From positions 167,496-231,495 of the forward strand of contig NZ_JAUNLP010000004.1 of the NCBI RefSeq assembly GCF_030532195.1: a DNA stretch of 64,000 nt. The letters run 5' to 3'. The stretch comes from Corynebacterium sp. (GTDB lineage: Bacteria; Actinomycetota; Actinomycetes; Mycobacteriales; Mycobacteriaceae). The stretch's first letter is position 1; each line of letters opens with the position of its first letter. The position numbers were made by a program, and so were the translations under genes. Positions 41,457-49,393 of the stretch are shown piece by piece. The notes beneath the pieces are model-generated. The model worked only from the letters and a program-made list of their open reading frames with translations, had not been told where the DNA came from and ran no database searches.

Positions 41457-41635
41457 ACCGGGTCTCCTCAATACCGTTTATGGACAATCAATCTGTGCTT
41501 TGGTCAGTGTAGGCAGTCCGTGCTGTAGGTTCGCCCCACAGCCGTGGAAAACTACATAAACCTTAGCCGTCCTACCGAACGTGTTGGCATCTCAACACAG
41601 TGTCAATCGTATCTACGATAGTGATAAATAAGAAT

Positions 41636-42601
41636 ATGTCTGAAATTTCCGCCTCGCGCGCTCCTTCTGGCAATCCATTTACCCGCCCCGTCGTCGCCAT
41701 CATTGGTGCCGCCGGGCAGTTGGGCACAGCGCTGCAAGCGAGCGTCCCAGATTTTCCAATCGACATCCGCGCGCTCACTAGGGCGCAGCTGGACATCACA
41801 GATTCGGATGCCGTGAGCACAACGCCTTTGCTTGACGACGTCGACATCATCATCAACGCGGCAGCGGCAACCGATGTCGATGGTGCCGAATCCGATCCTG
41901 GTTCGGCACACTTGGTCAATGCGCTCGGCCCGAAGTATCTCAGTGCTCGCGCGGTCAAAGAGGACGCTTATCTCATTCACATCTCCACCGACTACGTTTT
42001 TGGCGATGTCGCCGTCGAAGGGTTGCCGGATGCCCAGCGCACGCCGCTTGGCACCGATGACCTCACCGCGCCACGAACAATGTATGGCCGCACCAAGCTA
42101 GTGGGAGAGAACAACGTCCGTGATTCGGGTGCGCGCGCTGCCATTCTGCGCACTGCGTGGGTCTGGTCGGGGCCAACGCAGCCTGAGGCCAAGGACTTCG
42201 TTTCGACAATGATGCGCTTAGCGGAAACTGCTGTCGATGACGACGGCAATCCCGCCACAATCAAGGTTGTCGATGACCAGCATGGCAATCCCACCTTTGT
42301 GGGCGACTTAGCGGTGGCCATTTGGGAGCTAGTTGAGCGTGTGGTGACTGATCCGGACACCGCACCTGTAGGCACATTCCATGTCACCGGCAGCGGCCAG
42401 GCAACGTGGTACGAGGTAGCCCGCGAGGTTTTCCGCATTACGGGACATGACGCAGACCGTGTGGTGGCCTGCGATAGCAGCGAGTTTCCGCGTCCGGCAA
42501 AACGCCCGGCATGGTCGGTTCTGGATGGCACCAGTTGGAGTGATGCAGGTCTTAAACCGCTTCCGGAGTGGCAGGACACTTTGAGGACCATCCTGTCCTA
42601 G
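41636..42601 (+). CDS. rmlD: dTDP-4-dehydrorhamnose reductase RmlD
   Basis: A 321-residue short-chain dehydrogenase that makes dTDP-L-rhamnose, donor for the arabinogalactan linker. NAD(P)-binding IIGAAGQLGTALQ, then STDYVFGD, YGRTKLVGE with the catalytic Tyr and Lys, and late GNPTFVGDLA are present. Start ATG 41636 follows GATAAA by seven bases, so it is probably leaderless; a longer frame to 41600 lacks family sequence. Divergent from lcpA across 179 bp, and 11 bp before wbbL, its pathway partner. Confidence 0.92.
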   Translation: MSEISASRAPSGNPFTRPVVAIIGAAGQLGTALQASVPDFPIDIRALTRAQLDITDSDAVSTTPLLDDVDIIINAAAATDVDGAESDPGSAHLVNALGPKYLSARAVKEDAYLIHISTDYVFGDVAVEGLPDAQRTPLGTDDLTAPRTMYGRTKLVGENNVRDSGARAAILRTAWVWSGPTQPEAKDFVSTMMRLAETAVDDDGNPATIKVVDDQHGNPTFVGDLAVAIWELVERVVTDPDTAPVGTFHVTGSGQATWYEVAREVFRITGHDADRVVACDSSEFPRPAKRPAWSVLDGTSWSDAGLKPLPEWQDTLRTILS

Positions 42602-42612
42602 GGTCTAGGTTT

Positions 42613-43536
42613 GTGAACGCAACCTCGACTTCTCGACAACCATCGACGCTCCCGCTCGGTGTGGTCACAGTGACCTTCTCACCGGGAAAGCACTTGAGCC
42701 AGCTGGTCGACTCACTCGGCCCGGCGGCCAGTGCGTCCACGCGGCTGATTATGGCCGACAATGGTTCGGTTGACGGCTCGGTTGAGGCAGAGGAAGCGCG
42801 GGCCAGGAAAACCGGTGCCGATGTTCGGCTCCTGCGTACCGGCGGCAATATCGGCTACGGTGCCGCAGCTAATCGAGGCATCGCAGAGCTGAACAAGGCC
42901 CGCGAAAACGGCGAAATTAATCCTGACTACGTCATGTTGGTCAACCCGGACGTGGTGTTTGCTCCTGGCGCGATCGATGCGATGTTGGACTGCGCGCAGC
43001 GCAATCCCAAGGCAGGAGCCATTGGTCCACTGATTCGCGAGGCGGACGGCAGCGTGTATCCGTCGGCACGCGCAGTACCTGAACTGGTAAGCGGCATCGG
43101 ACATGCGCTGCTGGCCGATATCTGGCCGAATAATCCGTTCTCGCGGCGCTACCGCGATGATTCCGATATGGACCGCGAGCGGCCGGCCGGGTGGCTCTCT
43201 GGTGCCTGTCTGCTGCTGCGGTGGGAGGCCTTCGAGGAAATTGATGGCTTTGATACGCGCTACTTCATGTACATGGAAGACGTGGATTTGGGCGACCGGT
43301 TGGGAAAGGCGGGCTGGAGCAATATCTTCTGCCCGAGTGCGGAGATTCGCCATGCGCAGGGGCATTCTGCCAGCAAGCATCCGGAAATTACCGTCAAGGC
43401 GCACCATGAGTCGGCCTATCGATTCATGTCCGATCGCTTGCCCGGGCTCGCGCTTGCTCCGGTGCGATTGGCACTCCGCGTGGGGCTGTTCCTGCGTGGC
43501 AAAGTCATTATCGCTGTAAAGAAGCGTAGGAATTAA
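42613..43536 (+). CDS. wbbL: Rhamnosyltransferase WbbL (GT2 family)
   Basis: A 307-residue GT2 glycosyltransferase that adds L-rhamnose to GlcNAc-pyrophosphoryl-decaprenol, forming the linker between peptidoglycan and arabinogalactan. Visible: VVTVTFSPGKHL, MADNGSVDGSVEAEE, TGGNIGYGAAANRGI, LVNPDVVF with the DxD-type Asp, AGWLSGACLLLRW and YFMYMEDVDLGDRLGKAGW. The GTG at 42613 just after rmlD is taken as start; no strong ribosome site is present. The last 25 residues are hydrophobic/basic and may contact the membrane. Confidence 0.93.
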   Translation: MNATSTSRQPSTLPLGVVTVTFSPGKHLSQLVDSLGPAASASTRLIMADNGSVDGSVEAEEARARKTGADVRLLRTGGNIGYGAAANRGIAELNKARENGEINPDYVMLVNPDVVFAPGAIDAMLDCAQRNPKAGAIGPLIREADGSVYPSARAVPELVSGIGHALLADIWPNNPFSRRYRDDSDMDRERPAGWLSGACLLLRWEAFEEIDGFDTRYFMYMEDVDLGDRLGKAGWSNIFCPSAEIRHAQGHSASKHPEITVKAHHESAYRFMSDRLPGLALAPVRLALRVGLFLRGKVIIAVKKRRN

Positions 43537-43577
43537 ATAACTGTTGGAACGATCCATCACAGAAAGTAACCGATTTT

Positions 43578-44735
43578 ATGACCACCGAAGTTCGCCCGAG
43601 CGGCGATTCAGGCTTCGCTTTTAAGGCAGATGCGAACTCTGCCAATCAGGCGGGCGCTGAACTAGCTGCGCAGACTGACGCTGTCATTCTCGTCGGCGGG
43701 CAGGGCACACGACTGCGCCCACTTACTGTCAATACCCCGAAGCCAATGCTGCCCACCGCTGGGCACCCATTCCTGGAGCATTTGCTGGGGCGTATCCGTG
43801 CAGCAGGCATGAAGCACGTGGTGCTGGGTACTTCCTACCGCGCCGAAGTTTTTGAAGAACACTTTGGCGATGGCTCCGACCTGGGCCTTGAGATTGATTA
43901 CGTCTTCGAGGAAGAGCCACTGGGCACCGGTGGCGGTATCCGCAATGTCTACGACAAGCTGCGCTATGACACCGCCATGATTTTCAACGGTGACGTTCTC
44001 GGCGGCACCGATTTGTGTGCGGTGCTCAATACTCACGCTGAAAAGAACGCCGATGTCACCATGCACCTGGTGCGCGTGCCCGATCCCCGCGCTTTCGGCT
44101 GTGTACCGACCGACCAGGACGGCCGAGTGCTGGAATTCCTGGAGAAGACCCAAGATCCGCCGACTGATCAGATCAACGCCGGCATCTACGTGTTCCGCCG
44201 CGAAATCATTGAGGGAATCCCCGCTGGCCGCCCTATCAGCGTTGAACGCGAGATCTTCCCGTCGCTGCTGGATCGCGGCATGGACGTCTACGGTCACGTG
44301 GACTACGCCTACTGGCGCGATATGGGCACGCCGAGTGATTTCGTGCGTGGCTCCTCTGATTTGGTGCGCGGTATCGCTCCTTCGCCGCTACTGGCGGGCA
44401 AGCACGGTGAGTCGCTTGTCGACGAATCCGCTTCTGTCGGTGGCGGGGCACTGCTCTACGGCGGCTCTGTTGTCGGCCGTGGCGCTGAAATTGGCGCGGG
44501 TGCTCGGATTGATCAATCCGTCATTTTTGATGGAGCACGCATTGGCGCCGGTGCTGTTATCGAACGTTCGGTCATCGCCGACGGCGCGGACATTGGGCCG
44601 CGGACGGTGATTTCTGACGCGATTATTGGTGAGGGTGCTGTCATCGGCGCGCGCTGTGAGCTGATTAACGGTGCGCGTGTGTGGCCGGGAGTTCAAATTC
44701 CGGACCACGGCGTGCGTTTCTCGACTGACGTCTAG
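43578..44735 (+). CDS. manC: Mannose-1-phosphate guanylyltransferase (Rv3264c ManB type)
   Basis: A 385-residue nucleotidyltransferase with C-terminal left-handed beta-helix repeats. The NTP-binding motif VILVGGQGTRLRPLTVNTPK, then EEEPLGTGGGIRN and IFNGDVLGG, mark the sugar-phosphate nucleotidyltransferase fold. By gene order (after wbbL, before whiB2) it is the GDP-mannose pyrophosphorylase feeding mannolipid synthesis, with PmmA and ManA encoded downstream; some genomes name it rmlA2. The hexapeptide-type repeats (GAEIGAGARI, GARIGAGAVI) fill residues 290-370. The first 30 residues form a non-conserved extension. Confidence 0.88.
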   Translation: MTTEVRPSGDSGFAFKADANSANQAGAELAAQTDAVILVGGQGTRLRPLTVNTPKPMLPTAGHPFLEHLLGRIRAAGMKHVVLGTSYRAEVFEEHFGDGSDLGLEIDYVFEEEPLGTGGGIRNVYDKLRYDTAMIFNGDVLGGTDLCAVLNTHAEKNADVTMHLVRVPDPRAFGCVPTDQDGRVLEFLEKTQDPPTDQINAGIYVFRREIIEGIPAGRPISVEREIFPSLLDRGMDVYGHVDYAYWRDMGTPSDFVRGSSDLVRGIAPSPLLAGKHGESLVDESASVGGGALLYGGSVVGRGAEIGAGARIDQSVIFDGARIGAGAVIERSVIADGADIGPRTVISDAIIGEGAVIGARCELINGARVWPGVQIPDHGVRFSTDV

Positions 44736-44760
44736 GTAGGCGGGGCGGAAGCGCGCTTCT

Positions 44761-44804
44761 TCACACCAATCGCAATGCCAAAGTTGTCATTGTGACTGGT
44801 GTGA
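44761..44804 (+). terminator. Imperfect hairpin after manC
   Basis: TCACACCAATCGCAATG and CATTGTGACTGGTGTGA match at 15 of 17 positions around a 10-base loop. No T-run follows. Confidence 0.5.
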
Positions 44805-44932
44805 CTGGAGTGATTTAGTTCAGGTGACCAGCAGGTCTGCCAAACCTTATCCTTCAACCTGAACTTCATCCCCAACGCGGGGGGAGGGGCTTCTGGGGCA
44901 ATGAAAAGTTCCGTCGAAATTTTCTGTTCGGC

Positions 44933-44983
44933 TTGACCGATGACGGGTTACACGTGTGTAATCACAAATGTGTGTTTCACACA
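44933..44983 (+). promoter_or_regulatory. whiB promoter with overlapping palindromes
   Basis: TTGACC (44933-44938) and TGTAAT (44957-44962) are 18 bp apart. The palindrome TTACAC-GT-GTGTAA (44948-44961) covers the -10 box, and TGTGTG-TTT-CACACA (44969-44983) follows at about the transcription start, so a repressor site is likely. The leader is about 65 bases. Confidence 0.65.
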
Positions 44984-45033
44984 CTAAACCCAAATTAGAG
45001 ACCCACAGCGAGAACCGTCAGGAGGCCTTCGGC

Positions 45034-45402
45034 ATGGAAAAGCCCAGCATGTTTGATGGCGGCGTTGCTGTGGATAGTGAGACGAATGCGGGTGAACTCC
45101 ACGTGAATGAAAGCTCCTCTGAAAACCAGCCTCGTCCGTTGGCAGAGTGGGCAGACGATCTTTCGGGACTTTTTGAGGCAGTGGATCAGGACTGGCAAGA
45201 GCAGGCTCTTTGCGCGCAGACTGATCCGGAGGCCTTCTTTCCTGAAAAAGGTGGTTCCACGCGCGAAGCAAAGCGAATCTGCCGTGCATGCGGTGTTAGG
45301 GATGAATGCCTAGAATTCGCGCTCGAACATGATGAGCGGTTTGGAATCTGGGGCGGTCTCTCTGAGCGTGAGCGTCGTCGTTTGAAGAAGGAAATCGGCT
45401 AA
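45034..45402 (+). CDS. whiB2: WhiB-family transcription factor, WhiB2/WhcD type
   Basis: A 122-residue iron-sulfur regulator. The four cluster cysteines are C60, C83, C86 and C92 (LCAQTDPEAFFPEKGG, ICRACGVRDECLEFA), followed by the GIWGGLSERERRRLKK turn and basic DNA-binding helix. Gene order identifies it as WhiB2/WhcD, which controls cell division in mycobacteria and corynebacteria. Start at 45034 has AGGAGG seven bases upstream; an upstream frame to 44968 would overlap the promoter. The N-terminal 45 residues are acidic and Ser rich. Confidence 0.93.
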   Translation: MEKPSMFDGGVAVDSETNAGELHVNESSSENQPRPLAEWADDLSGLFEAVDQDWQEQALCAQTDPEAFFPEKGGSTREAKRICRACGVRDECLEFALEHDERFGIWGGLSERERRRLKKEIG

Positions 45403-45449
45403 GCGTACCCCTTCGCCGTGCACCAGCAATTGGTGTAGCAACCGCAGTC

Positions 45450-45483
45450 TCCCCAGGGGTGAACTCCTCGGGGGATTTTTTCT
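45450..45483 (+). terminator. Intrinsic terminator of whiB2
   Basis: TCCCCAGGGG and CCTCGGGGGA form a ten-pair stem with one mismatch and a 6-base loop, followed by six T. Confidence 0.85.
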
Positions 45484-45490
45484 TAGCTTG

Positions 45491-45558
45491 AAACTGGCGG
45501 TGCGTATGAAGATTTAATGCCTGAAAACGGCCACAGTCTTCATACGCACCGCCAGTTT
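45491..45558. repeat. Long inverted repeat, 22-bp perfect arms (related to 4157-4225)
   Basis: Arms 45491-45512 and 45537-45558 are perfect complements (AAACTGGCGGTGCGTATGAA plus GA). The 24-base loop contains a small stem GCC / GGC around TGAAAAC. The left arm agrees with that of the 4157 element at 14 of 22 positions, and every difference is matched by a compensating change in the other arm. It lies right after the whiB2 terminator, so a terminator role is not needed on the plus strand; on that strand it ends TTTTGTTT, on the other TTTCAAGC. Confidence 0.85.
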
Positions 45559-45634
45559 TGTTTGAATCCTGCAGAGGAGAGTGGGGTAGCGATTGCTAGC
45601 GCATGCGTCACCGCAGTAGGGCACGCGCGGTCTG

Positions 45635-46117
45635 CTACAGGAACTCCTCATCAAAATTGGGGTCGACCTCAATCGCATCGATGCCGAGGTACACAGCTAA
45701 CAGGCGAGTCAGCACATAGCGCAGCAGTTGGTCGAGCTCTAGCCGGCTATTCACGCGGCGCTCAATGGGGCGACGAAAAACAACCACACACGGGCGAGTG
45801 GGGTTGCCCAACCGGTCAATGCCTGCGGGAATCAAACGGCCGAGGGGTACCGGACCGTCGGCAACAACTTCCTCCGGAAAGTACATATCGGGCCGCAACT
45901 GCATGCGCGGAATGGTGTCAATGGCGATGTCCAAGTGGGATAGCTGCCTCGACCACCGCTGATCCAGTGGGGCATAGGCGTCAATGACCGCCTGGTCGAA
46001 GGCCTCTGAGCGGCTCTTCCACCGGGGCACCTCCGGCGGGAGTAGGGGACCGCGAAGTCCCCGGCCACGACGCTGAGAGCGTCGCAGCGAACGCGGAGTG
46101 TGTGCCGATGGAGTCAT
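45635..46117 (-). CDS. Conserved protein, Rv3259-like (zincin-fold family without visible HExxH)
   Basis: A 160-residue protein between whiB2 and the DUF3499 gene, the position of Rv3259. The first 25 residues are Arg-rich; the rest has the layout of a small zincin-like family (DIAIDTIPRMQL, RLIPAGIDR, VVVFRRPIERRV), but the expected metal-binding HExxH is absent: the corresponding segment reads LLRYVLTRLLAVYLGID. It is therefore probably not an active metallopeptidase. Start at 46117 has only CAGAGA upstream. Function unknown. Confidence 0.65.
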   Translation of the reverse strand: MTPSAHTPRSLRRSQRRGRGLRGPLLPPEVPRWKSRSEAFDQAVIDAYAPLDQRWSRQLSHLDIAIDTIPRMQLRPDMYFPEEVVADGPVPLGRLIPAGIDRLGNPTRPCVVVFRRPIERRVNSRLELDQLLRYVLTRLLAVYLGIDAIEVDPNFDEEFL

Positions 46118-46298
46118 AGTCTCTGAGCTTAATCGGTCGGCCTTGCGCGGTGGGAGAGGTCGGCATCGGCCACGTCGCACTAGGCTTCTTTCTCATGCGC
46201 TACCTGCCTGCGGGCGCGGGGGTTCGTCGTCAAGCGAAAACGCCCGAAGTGTCCGAATAACTGTCGAATCTTAAAGTTAAGGTCTAGACTTTCATGGC

Positions 46299-46700
46299 GT
46301 GAGTGTTTTTAGACGTTGTTGCCGGCCCGGCTGCGGCAAACCTGCCGTAGCTACGTTGACGTATGCCTACGCGGAGTCGACAGCTGTTGTGGGGCCGCTG
46401 GCCGCCGCGTCCGAACCGCACAGCTGGGATCTCTGCGAGAAGCACGCGCGTTCCATCACCGCACCGCTGGGGTGGGAGCTCGTGCGTTACGACGTGCCGT
46501 CGCCGGCTCAGGATGATGATGACTTGACCGCCCTGGCCGAAGCCGTGCGTGAGGCTGGCCGCAATGCGACTGGCCTCGTGCTGCGCGAAGAGGAAGAAAC
46601 TCGCCCGCAGGTCTACAAGATTGACTCTAGCAGGCACCCTTCCTCCTGGAAGTCCGCGCGTGGGCATCTGCATGTAGTACCAGATCCGGAGGATTCTTAA
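46299..46700 (+). CDS. DUF3499 family zinc-ribbon protein (Rv3258c-like)
   Basis: A 133-residue protein of the DUF3499 family. CCRPGCGKPAVATLTYAYA at residues 7-25 and LCEKHARS near 46 supply a likely zinc site. The C-terminal half is acidic then basic. It precedes pmmA as Rv3258c precedes manB. The GTG at 46299 follows TAGACT by eight bases, so the message is probably leaderless. Function is unknown; the conserved location suggests a link to mannose metabolism or cell division. Confidence 0.8.
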   Translation: MSVFRRCCRPGCGKPAVATLTYAYAESTAVVGPLAAASEPHSWDLCEKHARSITAPLGWELVRYDVPSPAQDDDDLTALAEAVREAGRNATGLVLREEEETRPQVYKIDSSRHPSSWKSARGHLHVVPDPEDS

Positions 46701-46744
46701 GATATCCTGCGCACGCTGTGGAGTGAACAGCATTTCTTTGTGAG

Positions 46745-46803
46745 AGCCTCTCTGTGGCTAGTATCATTTTTCCCAAAACTGATACTTACCCAGAGAGGTT
46801 TTT
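46745..46803 (+). promoter_or_regulatory. Nested hairpin enclosing the pmmA ribosome binding site
   Basis: CCTCTCTG (46747-46754) pairs with CAGAGAGG (46791-46798), and inside it AGTATCA (46760-46766) pairs with TGATACT (46780-46786). The right outer arm is the Shine-Dalgarno of pmmA, and five T follow it directly before the GTG at 46805. This can act as an attenuator or as a translation switch; a TAGTAT -10-like box also lies inside. Confidence 0.55.
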
Positions 46804-46804
46804 C

Positions 46805-48184
46805 GTGGGCACTTACAATCGTTCCGACTTGGATGCCGCCATTAAGGCTTATGACGTGCGCGGTGTCGTCGGTGAGCGCATTACTGCCGACCTCGTCGGT
46901 GATATTGGAGCCGCCTTCGGCCACATCATGCGTGAAGAAGGCGCATCGCGCGCTGTGATTGGGCACGATATGCGCGAGTCCTCGCCAGAGCTGGCAGCGC
47001 GTTTTGCGGAAGGCGCTGCAGCGCAGGGTCTCAATGTCACGTTGCTCGGCCTGACCTCTACCGATGAGCTCTACTTTGCCTCTGGCGTTAAAGAATGCCC
47101 AGGCGCGATGTTCACCGCCAGCCACAATCCGGCGGAATACAACGGCATCAAGATGTGCCGTGCGCTGGCCCGCCCGATTGGTCAGGAGACCGGTCTCGGC
47201 CAGATTAAGGATTTGCTTGTCGACGGAATTCCGGAGTACACGGGCAATCCGGGAACGATTGACCAGGAAGATGTCCTGGCGGACTACGCCGAATTCCTCC
47301 ACGGCTTGGTGGATATTCGCTCCGGACGTCGCCTGAAAGTCGCCGTCGATGCCGGCAACGGCATGGGTGGTCTGACCGTTCCGGCCGTTCTCGGTGACGC
47401 GATGGATGTCGCTGATCTCTACTTCGAGCTCGACGGCAATTTCCCGAACCACGAGGCCAACCCGCTGGAGCCAGCTAACTTGGTGGACCTGCAGAAGTTC
47501 ACCGTGGAGCAGGGCGCGGATATCGGTATCGCCTTCGACGGGGATGCCGACCGCTGCTTTGTTGTCGATGAAAAGGGCAACCCAGTAAGCCCCTCGGCAA
47601 TCTGCGCGCTGGTGGCTACTCGCTACCTGAAGGAGTACCCAGGTGCGACCATCATCCATAACCTGATTACCTCTCACGTTGTGCCGGAGATGATTGAGGA
47701 AAACGGTGGCACCCCGGTGCGTACCCGTGTTGGCCACTCCTTTATCAAGGCCCAGATGGCCGAGACCGGTGCCGTCTTCGGCGGTGAGCACTCTGCGCAC
47801 TACTACTTCAAGGAGTTCTTCAACGCGGACTCTGGCATGCTGGCTGCAATGCACGTCCTGGCTGCCCTGGCAGAGCAGGACAAGCCACTGAGCGAGTTCA
47901 TGGCGGAGTTCAAGCGCTACGAGGCCTCTGGCGAGATTAATTCCCGACTGGGCAGTGCTGAGGAGCAGAAGGCCAAGCAGAAGGAAGTTGAGGCTGCCTT
48001 CGCTGACCGCACCGAGTCTGCGGACTGGATGGACGGCCTGACCATCGAATTGGCCGATTCCAAGGCCTGGTTCAACGTCCGCGCCTCCAACACCGAGCCG
48101 CTTCTGCGTCTCAATGTGGAGGCCCCGACGCGCGCAGAAGTCGATGCGCTGGTGGAAGAAGTCCTCGGCATCATCCGCGGCTAA
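46805..48184 (+). CDS. pmmA: Phosphomannomutase / phosphoglucomutase
   Basis: A 459-residue alpha-D-phosphohexomutase that interconverts mannose-6-phosphate and mannose-1-phosphate for GDP-mannose. The phosphoserine loop is TASHNPAEYNGIK, the metal loop FDGDADRCF, the sugar-binding loop GGEHSAHYYF, and the phosphate-binding loop RASNTEPLLRLN; all are intact. The GTG at 46805 has AGAGAGG upstream at six bases; an upstream GTG at 46754 would read through the hairpin. Matches Rv3257c. With manA and manC it completes the route from fructose-6-phosphate to GDP-mannose. Confidence 0.94.
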   Translation: MGTYNRSDLDAAIKAYDVRGVVGERITADLVGDIGAAFGHIMREEGASRAVIGHDMRESSPELAARFAEGAAAQGLNVTLLGLTSTDELYFASGVKECPGAMFTASHNPAEYNGIKMCRALARPIGQETGLGQIKDLLVDGIPEYTGNPGTIDQEDVLADYAEFLHGLVDIRSGRRLKVAVDAGNGMGGLTVPAVLGDAMDVADLYFELDGNFPNHEANPLEPANLVDLQKFTVEQGADIGIAFDGDADRCFVVDEKGNPVSPSAICALVATRYLKEYPGATIIHNLITSHVVPEMIEENGGTPVRTRVGHSFIKAQMAETGAVFGGEHSAHYYFKEFFNADSGMLAAMHVLAALAEQDKPLSEFMAEFKRYEASGEINSRLGSAEEQKAKQKEVEAAFADRTESADWMDGLTIELADSKAWFNVRASNTEPLLRLNVEAPTRAEVDALVEEVLGIIRG

Positions 48185-48256
48185 TCTCGCGCCGAGGATG
48201 GCTGGTTCGCAGTCGCCACAGCAATTGGGGCCAGCAGTCACACCGCATTTTGAGGC

Positions 48257-49285
48257 ATGCTTGGAACTATGACATCGTCATCGACTCCGTCCTCGAACCC
48301 GCGCCAAGAGGCGCTGTTCTACCGCGCCGCAACCGCAGGTGCTGCACTTCGCGCCGCCGCGTCCGCCACGCGCGCTGGCGCATTTACGCAGCTCCCACTG
48401 CCACGCAGCGCGGTCATTCTCGTTGGCGACCGGCGGGCACAGCTCGCCGCGGAGGCGGTTTGCGCGCTTGCCGACGATATTCGGTGCCCGGTTACCATCG
48501 CGGAGAAGCTACCGAACTTTGTCGGAGCCTTGGACCTGGTGATTGTCTGTGACGAAAATCCGGGAAGCCCGCTTGCTATGGCACTGGCGGAAGCTGATAG
48601 GCGAGGCGCAGCCACAGTAGTGGTGGATGCCGGAGACGGCCCGCTGCGGGCCGCGGCGGGCCGTGACACCGTGATTGTGCCACGGCCGGCGATGGCAGAG
48701 TCCGCCTCGTTTACCGGCTACATCGGAGCCATTGCCAGTGCACTGACCGAGTGCGGGGTGACTGCCTTGGCGCCGGCTGGTGTAGTCGAGGAAGTCGCCG
48801 ACGCAGTCGATGTCGACATCGCAGCCTGCTCACCGCAGCGTGATGAAACAGTCAATCCAGCTCGGCAGACAGCGCTGTGGTTGACTGAGCGTCGCCCACT
48901 GTTTGTCTCCACGACATCCGCGATGGAATCGGTTGCGGAGCTATCTGAGCTGCAGATGCTGGAGGCAGGAGTGGTCGCGGGGGCTTCGTCGTTAAGCGAA
49001 TTGTCCTTAAGCATCGGTGCGCTGCTCGCCGCAGAGCCCCAGAAAACCCATGATATTTTCTACGATCCACTCATCGATGGTGAGGATGAGGCCCCGACAG
49101 TGCTACCGTTGGGGACGATTGTTTTAGCCACGCCGGCCAATGTGGACCACCACCGGGACTACTACGGTGAGGCGGGATGGGCTCGTGTGGAGTGTCCGGC
49201 ACTCGACGCGGAAGCTCGTCATCCACTGGTTGAGGTATGCGTTACCGCAGCCAGGGTCGCTGCAATTGCGGCCTTTTCCGCGTAA
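48257..49285 (+). CDS. SIS-like / TobH-type protein (Rv3256c-like)
   Basis: A 342-residue protein between pmmA and manA, in the place of Rv3256c. The sequence suggests a pair of phosphosugar isomerase-like (SIS) sub-domains (AVILVGDRRAQLAAEAVCAL, DLVIVCDENPGSPLAMALAE, ATVVVDAGDG) without clear catalytic residues. It may be a non-catalytic isomerase relative or binding protein. Start may be 48257 or the ATG at 48269, which has GAGG at a better distance. Function unknown. Confidence 0.7.
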   Translation: MLGTMTSSSTPSSNPRQEALFYRAATAGAALRAAASATRAGAFTQLPLPRSAVILVGDRRAQLAAEAVCALADDIRCPVTIAEKLPNFVGALDLVIVCDENPGSPLAMALAEADRRGAATVVVDAGDGPLRAAAGRDTVIVPRPAMAESASFTGYIGAIASALTECGVTALAPAGVVEEVADAVDVDIAACSPQRDETVNPARQTALWLTERRPLFVSTTSAMESVAELSELQMLEAGVVAGASSLSELSLSIGALLAAEPQKTHDIFYDPLIDGEDEAPTVLPLGTIVLATPANVDHHRDYYGEAGWARVECPALDAEARHPLVEVCVTAARVAAIAAFSA

Positions 49286-49295
49286 TCGGGAAGTA

Positions 49296-49343
49296 TCACC
49301 GAGGGTTTATTCAGCGTACGGCAAGTGTACGGGCCCTCGGTGA
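49296..49343 (+). terminator. Nested hairpin before manA
   Basis: Outer arms TCACCGAGGG (49296-49305) and CCCTCGGTGA (49334-49343) are perfect; inner arms CGTAC (49315-49319) and GTACG (49327-49331) pair around GGCAAGT. No T-tract follows, so it may be a terminator, processing site or attenuator. Confidence 0.55.
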
Positions 49344-49393
49344 GATTGGCGTGCACGCGTCAATATTTGGACTAATAGAGGAGTGATACGGGC

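Noticed and set aside
44969..44983. TGTGTG-TTT-CACACA as a CRP/GlxR site
   Set aside because: The half-site spacing is too short for the TGTGA-N6-TCACA pattern; it is listed only as an unassigned palindrome.
46697..48241. 514-codon minus-strand frame across pmmA
   Set aside because: Antisense shadow; pmmA has all four phosphohexomutase loops.
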